Source: VXOI01 sp965232885 (GTDB taxonomy: Bacteria; Chloroflexota; Dehalococcoidia; Lucifugimonadales; UBA3495). From it: a stretch of 64,000 nucleotides of DNA. The translations under genes and the position numbers were made by a program. Below the pieces are notes generated by a model. It was not told where the DNA came from and ran no database searches. It saw only the letters and a list, made by a program, of their open reading frames with translations. The stretch is taken from contig CBDDQX010000003.1 of assembly GCA_965232885.1 (NCBI GenBank), positions 806,001-870,000 of the forward strand. Direction: 5' to 3'. Positions 16,667 to 24,181 of this stretch are shown piece by piece; position 1 is the stretch's first letter, and each line of letters begins with the position of its first letter.

Positions 16667-18160
16667 TTAGTGGCGGTATTTTTGGTCATACGCTTCGAGG
16701 TAATCAGCATCACCGCAGATGCATCTCCCAGTTTTGTCTTGGCTTCGTACCCTGAGGAAATCAGGTTGCGGCGGGTGGAGGGTATCCGAGCGAAAGTAGT
16801 TGTCGAGTGCCCATCCGCTGAGTTGATCATTACCAGCCTTCAGCAATTCGGCCGCCAAGAGAACGCCGGCAGAAGCGGAGATAAATGACAAAGGTGCCAT
16901 TATATGGGCGGTGGGCAGCTGCACCCGTGCATCACCACAAACCGCTCGCACGTAGAAGGAGTCAACCGGCAGCTCCACATAGCCGGCCCATGTACCAGGT
17001 TTCATGGCACGGTTCCTTTCGATTTCCGCCACCAAATCAGAACCCATAGGCCTGTTCGTTCGGAGTAAGTCTTTGACAACAGCCAGAGAAACCCCCAAGT
17101 CATCAGCCATGAGTTCTTCGCGGCTAGGCCGATTCACCTCAAGCAGGTAGAGGCAATGCAAGCAGGCCTTGCCGTCCCCAAAACCGTGAGTGGAGAGCGT
17201 GATCGTGGTACCACCAGTAGCTGCATTCAAGACCCTTTTGGGCAGCGTTCTGGCAAGAGCCCGACGGCCCTCTTCGCTGTCAACGGGCGAAAGTAGGATG
17301 ACCACCTCGCCCCCTTGCTCATCGACGTACTCGGAGTAAGCCCCTCTATATGGGTAAGTGTGGATGTCCTTTCCACTGAGTGCGTCAGACGCGATATCTA
17401 CCTTCCAGCGGTCTACATCCTGGAGTCGCATTAGGGCATAGCGATTGAGGTTGGAATCGTCCACTTGGTCATTGTCGATGAGGTGAAGCGCCCCGCCGAT
17501 TTCGTCGAAATGAGCGAGCGTATAGACCAGGGCAGAACCGACAGCTCCAACCCCCACCAGATGGGCCTCCGGGATCCAAAGGTTTCCAACATCATTCTCC
17601 TCCGCTCCATCTATGCGGAGGTCTAAGACAGAGAACCTAAAGGGGCGCATTGGCCTGTAGTTGGCGCCCATCCTGTGGAGCACGTGGAGCAGGACTTGCG
17701 CAGCTCCCATACAAGCTGAATACAAGGGTCCGATAACTCCCTCCCCCGACCCGGGAAGGCCACAGTCCAAGGAAGCACGCCAATGCGATCCGTGGACGAC
17801 GATTCGGCGGTCAGCTGGTACGGATGGATCCTGGCCTATAGAGAGAACAACGTCAGAGCGCCTAGGCGGTTCGCAGCGAAGGTCTTTGCCTACGGTGCGA
17901 CTTAATTCGTCAATTACTGCGTCTATTGCATTTAGGCGCCAGGGGTGCCAGTCCGTCGTAATCCCGTCCGGGAAGACTGCATGCACATTGTCAAACGTTC
18001 GGGACAGCAGATTCGATGCCAGGAGAAACGCTGCGGTATTTCCTCGCCTCTTGGCGGCGTCGGGACCCAACTCGATTGTGATGGCTGGTTCGCTGAACGC
18101 TTGGGCAGCAATTCCAAACTGACCGGCGAACCTGACATTCTCCTCGCGAAACGTCATCAA
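16667..18160 (-). CDS. E1-like adenylyltransferase (ThiF fold) of ubiquitin-like operon, locus 2
   Basis: 497 residues. The N-terminal 170-200 residues form an extra domain without a known name. The ThiF/E1 domain (about 195-440) has the nucleotide loop GVGAVG at 203-208, the acid-rich LIDNDQVDDSNLNRY with its conserved Arg, and two Cys pairs (CLHC and CIC near the end) that probably bind zinc. It should adenylate the Ubl C-terminus and pass it to a Cys. The start overlaps the JAB stop (ATGATGA). It is the last gene of the Ubl-E2-JAB-E1 operon. Confidence 0.88.
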   Translation of the reverse strand: MMTFREENVRFAGQFGIAAQAFSEPAITIELGPDAAKRRGNTAAFLLASNLLSRTFDNVHAVFPDGITTDWHPWRLNAIDAVIDELSRTVGKDLRCEPPRRSDVVLSIGQDPSVPADRRIVVHGSHWRASLDCGLPGSGEGVIGPLYSACMGAAQVLLHVLHRMGANYRPMRPFRFSVLDLRIDGAEENDVGNLWIPEAHLVGVGAVGSALVYTLAHFDEIGGALHLIDNDQVDDSNLNRYALMRLQDVDRWKVDIASDALSGKDIHTYPYRGAYSEYVDEQGGEVVILLSPVDSEEGRRALARTLPKRVLNAATGGTTITLSTHGFGDGKACLHCLYLLEVNRPSREELMADDLGVSLAVVKDLLRTNRPMGSDLVAEIERNRAMKPGTWAGYVELPVDSFYVRAVCGDARVQLPTAHIMAPLSFISASAGVLLAAELLKAGNDQLSGWALDNYFRSDTLHPPQPDFLRVRSQDKTGRCICGDADYLEAYDQKYRH

Positions 18161-18648
18161 TGCACCTCGAACAACGCCGAAACTGTCTCGGGGCTAAGCT
18201 CTATCCATACACCCTCACCGAGATGGCGGTTGACTGACGTGTCTTCCAGGTCTCCGGTCCAATCATCGGCAAAGTTTGGGACTACTATGGACAACGCGCC
18301 GGTGTGCCGAGGGAGTGCAAGTCGGTCATCTGTCGGTGAATGGAACGCCTCCCCTGGGTGTGTATGCAGTTGGATAAGCAGCTTCTCTCCGGAATACACG
18401 AGCCGCTGAGTGAGCTTGAGCCGCGCGTCTAACGGAACTTCAAAATGCTCGGGGCTTGTGAATTGCTTGGGTACTGTAATGGCCCGCACCCGCGCGTTTC
18501 TATCGTCTGCGGACCCGATCCACAGAATTACCGATTCCCGAATTCCAAAGCTCAACGACCGCAGCGTTACTGCGGATTCCTGAAGGATACTTCGGGACAC
18601 GCTGTACTTGAGTGAGTTGCCTTTTTTCGTCCTAGCCATTGGAGTCAT
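18157..18648 (-). CDS. JAB/JAMM deubiquitinase-like protease, locus 2
   Basis: 163 residues from ATG 18648, preferred over 18672 and 18639 because AGAGG lies five bases upstream. The JAMM motif is complete: Glu38 (IRESVILWIG), His95-x-His97 in HTHPGEAFHSPTDD, Ser104 and Asp107. These zinc isopeptidases trim the ubiquitin-like protein to expose Gly-Gly or remove it from targets. The N-terminus overlaps the E2 gene and the C-terminus overlaps E1. Confidence 0.88.
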   Translation of the reverse strand: MTPMARTKKGNSLKYSVSRSILQESAVTLRSLSFGIRESVILWIGSADDRNARVRAITVPKQFTSPEHFEVPLDARLKLTQRLVYSGEKLLIQLHTHPGEAFHSPTDDRLALPRHTGALSIVVPNFADDWTGDLEDTSVNRHLGEGVWIELSPETVSALFEVH

Positions 18649-19123
18649 TGAACCTCTGTTGAACCCGGTCAATGATGCTAAGCAAACCGTAGGAACTCAG
18701 CGGGCGATAATTCTCCCACAGATCTGCAAGGTGCCTGTCGTGGCTGTGATACTCTCGGATTCCTATTAAACAGAGAAATGGTTTCCTCGTTACTGGATGA
18801 CATTCCAGGACGGACCACGCTCCTTGCGGCCAGTGCTTCCAAGGTATCTCCTGTCCGATCGCCGGATCATGCAGCGTCAATGAAGGAGGAAGCTCATCCC
18901 AATCCTCGCAGTTGAAGCGAAACTCGATCTTCCGGCCAGACCGGGGATGTTTGAATACGACTGAAAGGCGGGGATAGACCGCAGCTACTACGGCCCATCC
19001 CCGTTCACCGACAAATAGGGAGGCTTTGTTGGTCAGTGACTGAACTGCCCTGTCGAACTTTCTGATACTGACTGTCCTGTCCACGTCGTGCACTCGCGAG
19101 GCACCGCTAGCGGCCCCCGCCAC
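18632..19123 (-). CDS. E2-like conjugating enzyme, locus 2
   Basis: 163 residues. The UBC-like core (about 45-150) has KIEFRFNCEDWDELPPSLTL, then HPVTRKPFLCLIGIREYHSH. Cys118 is in the position expected for the E2 catalytic cysteine, with His126 and His128 following, as in prokaryotic E2 families next to JAB and E1. It overlaps the Ubl gene by 17 bases and the JAB gene by 17, so all are translationally coupled. The protein should take the Ubl from E1 as thioester and transfer it to a target. The target is unknown. Confidence 0.8.
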   Translation of the reverse strand: MAGAASGASRVHDVDRTVSIRKFDRAVQSLTNKASLFVGERGWAVVAAVYPRLSVVFKHPRSGRKIEFRFNCEDWDELPPSLTLHDPAIGQEIPWKHWPQGAWSVLECHPVTRKPFLCLIGIREYHSHDRHLADLWENYRPLSSYGLLSIIDRVQQRFNDSNG

Positions 19124-19367
19124 TTTCTCTCGGTGCCAAAAGGAGGGTTGCCCCGTCGGGGATCTTGTTCTCTTCGATGGTGCTCTGCAGGTTCAGCAGC
19201 TGGTCGTCATACCAGAGCTGCCACTCCTCTCCAGGGGTGACTTTGATATCGAACGACAGGAATGCTTTGTCTCGGACGTCTTGGAGTTTCTGCCCAACGT
19301 CGAAGGTGTCCGTGTGGGAGTCAGAGAGGGTCGCGACTGTAATTTTGACCTGCTTGGATTCGCTCAC
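19107..19367 (-). CDS. Ubiquitin-like modifier with near-terminal Gly-Gly, locus 2
   Basis: 86 residues in a beta-grasp pattern: VKITVATLSDSHTDTFDV, a helix (LQDVRDKAFLSF), then strands to ATLLLAP. The tail reads PRESGGGR, so a Gly-Gly lies one residue from the end, as in ubiquitin precursors that need trimming. The JAB protein of the same operon is the obvious processing enzyme. It is the first gene of the operon; GGAG (TTTTCTCCTCG on the plus strand) lies upstream. Confidence 0.82.
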   Translation of the reverse strand: MSESKQVKITVATLSDSHTDTFDVGQKLQDVRDKAFLSFDIKVTPGEEWQLWYDDQLLNLQSTIEENKIPDGATLLLAPRESGGGR

Positions 19368-19407
19368 AATTTTCTCCTCGTATCGCCGCTACCGGCCGAA
19401 TAAGAAT

Positions 19408-19507
19408 TTGTCGCCGATTTGCCGCATCGCCTATACTGGATGTACAATGTATTAGTGGTTCTCATACAGGATAGGTTCGATTTATCGGTCAGTATACAAT
19501 ATATCAG
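19408..19507 (+). promoter_or_regulatory. Divergent promoter region with 15-bp direct repeats
   Basis: TGTACAATGTATTAG (19441-19455) and TATACAATATATCAG (19493-19507) match at 11 of 15 positions, same orientation, 52 bases apart. A TTGTCG (19408-19413), 18-base spacer, TATACT (19432-19437) promoter points toward the XRE gene. The region separates the Ubl operon from the XRE-ImmA pair, so the repeats are candidate operators for that XRE protein. Confidence 0.45.
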
Positions 19508-19529
19508 ACACTAAAAGGAATGGCAAGTT

Positions 19530-19958
19530 ATGGCGGAACCGCAATCAGTGGGCGAGAGACTGCGGTATGTTCGGGAGCAGCAAGGGCTGTCGTTAGATCG
19601 ATTGGCGGACAAAGCGGAGGTGTCGAAGAGCTTTCTCTCAGGGGTTGAAAACGGCAAGTCGGGAATCAGCGGCGAGCGCCTTCTGAAAGTCGCCAATGTC
19701 TTAGGTGCCTCTTTGGACTACCTCCTACGGGGGCAGCGGACCCCAGGAATGGAAGAACCTCGGTCGGTCGAGATACCCAGCGAACTGGGCGAGTTGGCGG
19801 AAGAGCGGCAGCTCACCTACGGACAGACCGTTGCATTGCTCGAGGTCAATCAATCTCTTGTGGCCCGGCGTAGGCGCACTGGCCAGCCGCACATGTCAAA
19901 GGATGATTGGGGGAAGCTTTATGAGGGAGTGAAAGCCTTTCTGGAGGATAAGTCTTGA
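19530..19958 (+). CDS. XRE-family regulator divergent from the ubiquitin-like operon
   Basis: 142 residues, ATG with AAAGGA upstream. HTH at about residues 8-62 (LSLDRLADKAEVSKSFLSGV, ENGKSGISGERLLKVANVLG). The C-terminal half is helical, ending FLEDKS. The stop overlaps the ImmA gene start (TTGA). Head-to-head with the Ubl operon and paired with a DUF955 protease, it has the architecture of CapH/CapP, in which protease cleavage of the repressor induces a defence operon. That role is inferred. Confidence 0.88.
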   Translation: MAEPQSVGERLRYVREQQGLSLDRLADKAEVSKSFLSGVENGKSGISGERLLKVANVLGASLDYLLRGQRTPGMEEPRSVEIPSELGELAEERQLTYGQTVALLEVNQSLVARRRRTGQPHMSKDDWGKLYEGVKAFLEDKS

Positions 19959-20989
19959 ACAGGCAAACCAAGTCTGAGTACATTCGGGAGACTCAGCGCG
20001 CCGCCAAGCGCCTCGGTCTCCCTTCTCATGGGCCATCTGCGGACGCGGGGATTGTGGATTACTGTCAACGGCAGGTTTCGAGTGCGGTAGCCAAACACGG
20101 TCTTCCAACAACTGTGGCCCAACTCCTCGATATGATGGCGGTATCCTTGGACGTCGAGTTCGTAGAGATTCATTCTGATGAAGATCTGGCCAATCTGTAT
20201 ACAAGGATTCCTCTGTCCCGCGAGCCTGCACTGGCGACTGTAGCAGTCGAATTTGAAGAGGATACCGACGCGGTTACCATCAGGCGGCGGTATCCCGAAC
20301 CTTGGGAAAGACCGTATCTGGCGGTGATTAACTGCCAAGGGTGGCACTTCCACCGTCGATACTTTACAAAGTGGCACGAGCTAGTACACAGGCTTATCGA
20401 CGGAGAACAGTTGAAATTCGCGTGCCGCACGTCGGGGGATGACGAAAAAGACCCCGGCGAGATTCTTGTTGATAGGGTTGCCGGGGTACTTGCCTTTTAC
20501 CCAGACATCGTTGCGCCGGTTGCGAAAGAACAACTGGGCACACTGGGACTGAGTTTCCAAGCTGCAGACGCCCTTCGTGCCTCGGTGGCGGAAGAAGCCA
20601 GTCGGCAAGCCTCAGCACTTGCATTGCTTCCGCATATGGACCGGCCGGCTTGGTATATAAGATGTGCGATGCGAGTTAAACGAACCGAGGCTCGTTCGCA
20701 AGCCGACTCCCGCGGCCATCTGAAATATGAGCCCAAGCTCCGCGTCATCGAGGCGTCTCCTAATAACGACGCAATAGCAGCCAGGATCAGGATTCACCAA
20801 TGGATGCGTGTCCCTGAATCGAGTTTGGTACAACTCTCTTGGCAAACCGGCGTCGAGCATACGGGTCACGAGGACCTGGGTAGCTGGGAAACCAGCGCGG
20901 GCGGTGCCATCGGATTCGGCCTCGTTTCCATCGATACTTGGATAGTCGACGATGAGGTCTTCGCGCTCATAGCATTTACAGACGAATAA
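19955..20989 (+). CDS. ImmA/IrrE-family metallopeptidase with C-terminal extension
   Basis: 344 residues; TTG start overlapping the XRE stop. The zinc helix is WHELVHRLIDG (His141-Glu142...His145), intact HExxH. The acidic follow-up region is PGEILVDRVAGVLAFYPD. Residues about 215-344 form a second domain (SLVQLSWQTGVEHTGHEDLG, FALIAFTD), probably the sensory part. It is predicted to cleave the adjacent XRE repressor when triggered, releasing the ubiquitin-like operon. Confidence 0.85.
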   Translation: MNRQTKSEYIRETQRAAKRLGLPSHGPSADAGIVDYCQRQVSSAVAKHGLPTTVAQLLDMMAVSLDVEFVEIHSDEDLANLYTRIPLSREPALATVAVEFEEDTDAVTIRRRYPEPWERPYLAVINCQGWHFHRRYFTKWHELVHRLIDGEQLKFACRTSGDDEKDPGEILVDRVAGVLAFYPDIVAPVAKEQLGTLGLSFQAADALRASVAEEASRQASALALLPHMDRPAWYIRCAMRVKRTEARSQADSRGHLKYEPKLRVIEASPNNDAIAARIRIHQWMRVPESSLVQLSWQTGVEHTGHEDLGSWETSAGGAIGFGLVSIDTWIVDDEVFALIAFTDE

Positions 20990-21040
20990 GGTGGACCCTA
21001 TTAGTTTGACAAGGTCGGGATGGAATTTAACGAGAGTCCC
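20988..21040. repeat. Solitary IS3-like end fragment
   Basis: GGTGGACCCTATTAGTTTGACAAGG resembles the terminal repeat of IS3-family elements (TGGACC...AGTTGGACA). Similar fragments occur at 26888 and 40930. No IS3 transposase is present. Confidence 0.4.
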
Positions 21041-21110
21041 ATTGCCGCCAAGGCTGGCGACGAGGTGGACCACTGCCAAAGTGCTTCGAGTGGTCAGTGC
21101 AATTCCCTGT

Positions 21111-21866
21111 CTACGACATGACGCGCGGGAGATCTTTTCTCGTCATGTTGCCATCCTTTACCGTGTATCGTTTTGCATTCAGCAGGCTGCCCCAATTGAT
21201 GTGAACTCTGGAAGCAATTTCCGAAAACTGCCTTTGTTGCTCGCTCTGTGGCACCAGGAAAAAAGCTACGCGCTGAGTATGGAACACGTACGCCGACTCC
21301 GAGCCAGTTTCCCGTATCAACCTGTTCGCTAGGTCACTGATGAAGGGGTCTCTCGGCTTGGGAGGCATGTGCTGATAGACAAGCAGAGAGTGGCCCGCAC
21401 AGAATGACTGGGACACCTCACGCAGGAAAAGATACCGGGAGCCACCTTTTCGTCCATACTTTACCGATTTGATTTCTAGTCCGTTGTCGGGATCAAAGAA
21501 AACCAACTCCTTTCCGCGTGAAGATTCAAGAAAACCGTCGAAGTACCTTCGGCGTTCATCGGAGCTGTCAGTCAACAATCGAGAATAGAAGCTCGTATTA
21601 AGCAGAAGCCCGCTGTCCTCTACGGCTCTGATATTTCGCTCCTTTCGGTCCAAGACTGCCGTGCGAAGGCAATCAAACACGGCGGGATCAAAGGCCCGCC
21701 ACGCCTCCGGCTCCTGCAAGTAGTTCACGCGACGCCCGTCTCTCCTGTCAACGTTCTCCGTGAGCATCCAACAGACGGCCGTGCTGACCTTTCCACAGCA
21801 ACTTAACTGGCGAAGCAGACCATACTTGATATAGTCATATATGTCGCCAAAATACTGGTTCTTCAT
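21111..21866 (-). CDS. Conserved protein of unknown function (NQYFGDIYDYIKYGLLR family)
   Basis: 251 residues. It begins with KNQYFGDIYDYIKYGLLRQL, a conserved opening of a widespread uncharacterised family. It also has VCWMLTENVDRRDGRRVNYL, LVFFDPDNGLEIK and SLLVYQHMP. The DPDNG motif and alternating strands suggest an alpha/beta enzyme, possibly a Rossmann-like methyltransferase or nuclease fold, but no signature decides this. The start overlaps the upstream gene by four bases (ATGA). It is the last gene of the IrrE-macro/kinase-AdSS operon. Confidence 0.7.
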   Translation of the reverse strand: MKNQYFGDIYDYIKYGLLRQLSCCGKVSTAVCWMLTENVDRRDGRRVNYLQEPEAWRAFDPAVFDCLRTAVLDRKERNIRAVEDSGLLLNTSFYSRLLTDSSDERRRYFDGFLESSRGKELVFFDPDNGLEIKSVKYGRKGGSRYLFLREVSQSFCAGHSLLVYQHMPPKPRDPFISDLANRLIRETGSESAYVFHTQRVAFFLVPQSEQQRQFSEIASRVHINWGSLLNAKRYTVKDGNMTRKDLPRVMS

Positions 21867-22525
21867 TGGTCGGCGTCCCTGCTCCAGATAACCCTCAGCG
21901 AGCGTTTCCCCTGCCAGGCTTCTACACGAATCGCCAAATCCGCTATGTTTGGGACGCTGTACTCAACAGCCAATTCACTAATCCACCGGGTCGTATAATT
22001 TCTTATCGGTTGAAAGGTGTCTTGTCCCCTTGGGCGTGGCAGGCGGGTAGCCCTTGCGGGATTTACACTGCCAGAGTTGATCGGAGAAAGCGTTACGCTA
22101 CCTGCGTGGTGAGATAGCAGTGCACCCGTTGGGACCACTATTACTGCGTGCTCTCTTCCCCGGTATGGCGGCGCGTTTAGCATCCACCCCAGTGGAGTTT
22201 CTTCGGGCCAAAAGAAGGTCTTTCCGTTAATCAACTCATACCACTGCCGCGTCGTCATATCGACTAGGCAGTCACGCAGCTTGTCCTCAGGCATAGGTAA
22301 TTGGTCCCTAACGACGGCTGTGCCAAAAGTCGGATCAGTTAGTCGAATGCTCTTGGGGCGCCACTGCGATTCAATCTGGACTCGGGCAGGTCCGGTAATT
22401 CCGTAAAGGTCCAAAAGAGCTGATGTGCTCCGAAGCCCATAACGCTGGATACTGGGCCAACTGTCCAGTTCAGCCATATGAAACAACACGGGATACCGGG
22501 CTATGATTTCCTCTGAAGTCGCCAT
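21863..22525 (-). CDS. DUF7002-like protein, possible ADP-ribosyltransferase/phosphotransferase fold
   Basis: 220 residues. The opening PVLFHMAELDSWPSIQRYGL, then RSTSALLDL, resembles the start of DarT and Tpt1/KptA-type enzymes (xLYH...NLxSI...GLLS). A further WWxE-like part (MTTRQWYELINGKTFFW) follows. I recall the family as DUF7002 but the enzymatic fold is my inference. It lies 6 bases after the kinase-AdSS gene and overlaps the next one. A macro domain, the usual ADP-ribose counterpart, is encoded in the first gene of the same operon. Confidence 0.6.
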   Translation of the reverse strand: MATSEEIIARYPVLFHMAELDSWPSIQRYGLRSTSALLDLYGITGPARVQIESQWRPKSIRLTDPTFGTAVVRDQLPMPEDKLRDCLVDMTTRQWYELINGKTFFWPEETPLGWMLNAPPYRGREHAVIVVPTGALLSHHAGSVTLSPINSGSVNPARATRLPRPRGQDTFQPIRNYTTRWISELAVEYSVPNIADLAIRVEAWQGKRSLRVIWSRDADQ

Positions 22526-22531
22526 CTGCCA

Positions 22532-24145
22532 TCACCACGAACGTCGGTCTATAATGCTTCTACGATTAAATCCCGTCCCCACAAGAGACACACGGGTTTC
22601 AGACACCCGCTCGATTTCTTCGATGAAATTGATAGTATCGGGGTGGAGTTGTTCGAAGCGAATCGCGGCGCGATTCGCTATCGTTAAGTAGTCGGTAAAG
22701 GTAAGAGCAATATCGGTTGGCCGATTCAGCAGGGAAGCCTTTCTTAGCAGATCCCAGTCGAATTCCCCGATCCGTCTTTCCCGATCAGTTGTGGATGTCC
22801 GCTCATTCCGCTCCAGTTCGTCCAACTTTATGCCGGACCGCTCGGCTATGTCTTCCATAGTGATTTCTTGAGACATCGGTCCCGAGGTCCCTCCCTCGGG
22901 ATTCTGAACCCTGATGGGGTAAGTTCGGCACACCATTATCACACGCCTTACCTTTCCAGGCGGTATACCGGCCTCGGCAAGACAACCGGACGCGGTGGTA
23001 TCCCGTGACGTGACATACGGATAATGGCCGTGATAGAGGCTTAGGCCCGTGCCTTGAGTTCCTTCAAGGCAGACTCGACCATTTCTTGCCAGAGTTTCTT
23101 GTATAACCTCTAACGCACTGCACATATAAGGAGCGAGTTCAGGAATGTCTCTGGCAAGACGGATATCCTCTGAGTTTCGACCTAAAATTCTCCTAGACAA
23201 AGCCGCGCCCGCACCCTGTCCGGTGGACCCAATGCCAGCTACCAACCCTTTCTCATTTTCTTTGTCTTTCGCTGAAATGATCATTGCTGCGCCGTCGATA
23301 CCGAGCCTGCCGACATCAACTTTACACTCAGCGATCTCAACCAGCAGCTTATCGACGTCCAAAACCGCGCCGGGCCCTATCAGCAATCTTGGGTTTTCGT
23401 TTCTACGAGTCCCTGATGGTAACTGATGGTGGGTATATGGCTTAGGGAGTTCAAAGACTGTATGTCCGGCGTTGGGCCCTCCTACGCGTATTAGGAGGTC
23501 GTACTCGCCAGACAAGAAAGCAGCAATTTGACCCTTGCCTTCACTGCCGTATTGGCCGCCGACAATTACGTCCACATATCCGCTGCTTGCTAAACCGTAG
23601 AGACCCAGGCGGCTCGCAACCCGCACGAGCACATCTTCATGAGTACACCTATCTGAGTCAACGACCACATCGGCGGCGTATTGTAGTCCATCCACGGAGT
23701 ATTCGGTACTGTTCCGTTGGACATCCTGATAGGTCATGTGATCAGGATCTGCAGATTCCTGTTGTCTTTTGTCGTATCGCTCAGACAGAACCGGTACCGG
23801 AGCAGTCATATGTATGTGAGTAACCGCCGCCCCGTAGGCATCTCTGATCGCTTCAATCTGTTTTTCTATCCTAACGGAATCGACAACGACGCTTTCTGAG
23901 GTACCCCTGGAACGCAAGTCTCGGTCAAGGCCCTCGAGAACCCACGTCCCATTAGTTTCCTGGTCGAGCCGTTCACCTTCCCGTTGGAGGTCGACCCTTC
24001 CTACCCGCCCCCTGTTTTCCAGCTCAGAGGTTAGCCAGTCCCTTGTCCTCAGCAATTTCATGCCGAACTCGTTTGCCAGGTTACTTGCCAAGGTAGTCTT
24101 GCCGGAGGCCACCGGGCCCGACAGTAAAATGATCCTTCTATCCAT
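22532..24145 (-). CDS. P-loop kinase-adenylosuccinate synthetase fusion (PurZ-like)
   Basis: 537 residues. N-terminal P-loop kinase domain (1-185): GPVASGKT at 10-17 and a lid-like RYDKRQQE region, resembling nucleotide or adenylate kinases. The C-terminal synthetase domain (about 190-537) opens VDVIVGGQYGSEGKGQ, then GGPNAGHTVF with His228. In PurA the loop is QWGDEGKG with catalytic Asp; here that residue is Ser201, as reported for phage PurZ, the enzyme of the aminoadenine (Z) pathway. The domain is about 350 residues, shorter than bacterial PurA. It may act on (d)GMP-like substrates. No recognisable purine-biosynthesis gene lies nearby. Confidence 0.85.
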   Translation of the reverse strand: MDRRIILLSGPVASGKTTLASNLANEFGMKLLRTRDWLTSELENRGRVGRVDLQREGERLDQETNGTWVLEGLDRDLRSRGTSESVVVDSVRIEKQIEAIRDAYGAAVTHIHMTAPVPVLSERYDKRQQESADPDHMTYQDVQRNSTEYSVDGLQYAADVVVDSDRCTHEDVLVRVASRLGLYGLASSGYVDVIVGGQYGSEGKGQIAAFLSGEYDLLIRVGGPNAGHTVFELPKPYTHHQLPSGTRRNENPRLLIGPGAVLDVDKLLVEIAECKVDVGRLGIDGAAMIISAKDKENEKGLVAGIGSTGQGAGAALSRRILGRNSEDIRLARDIPELAPYMCSALEVIQETLARNGRVCLEGTQGTGLSLYHGHYPYVTSRDTTASGCLAEAGIPPGKVRRVIMVCRTYPIRVQNPEGGTSGPMSQEITMEDIAERSGIKLDELERNERTSTTDRERRIGEFDWDLLRKASLLNRPTDIALTFTDYLTIANRAAIRFEQLHPDTINFIEEIERVSETRVSLVGTGFNRRSIIDRRSW

Positions 24146-24181
24146 ACGTTATTCTCATGGCTTCACATGGCCAAAAGGTGG

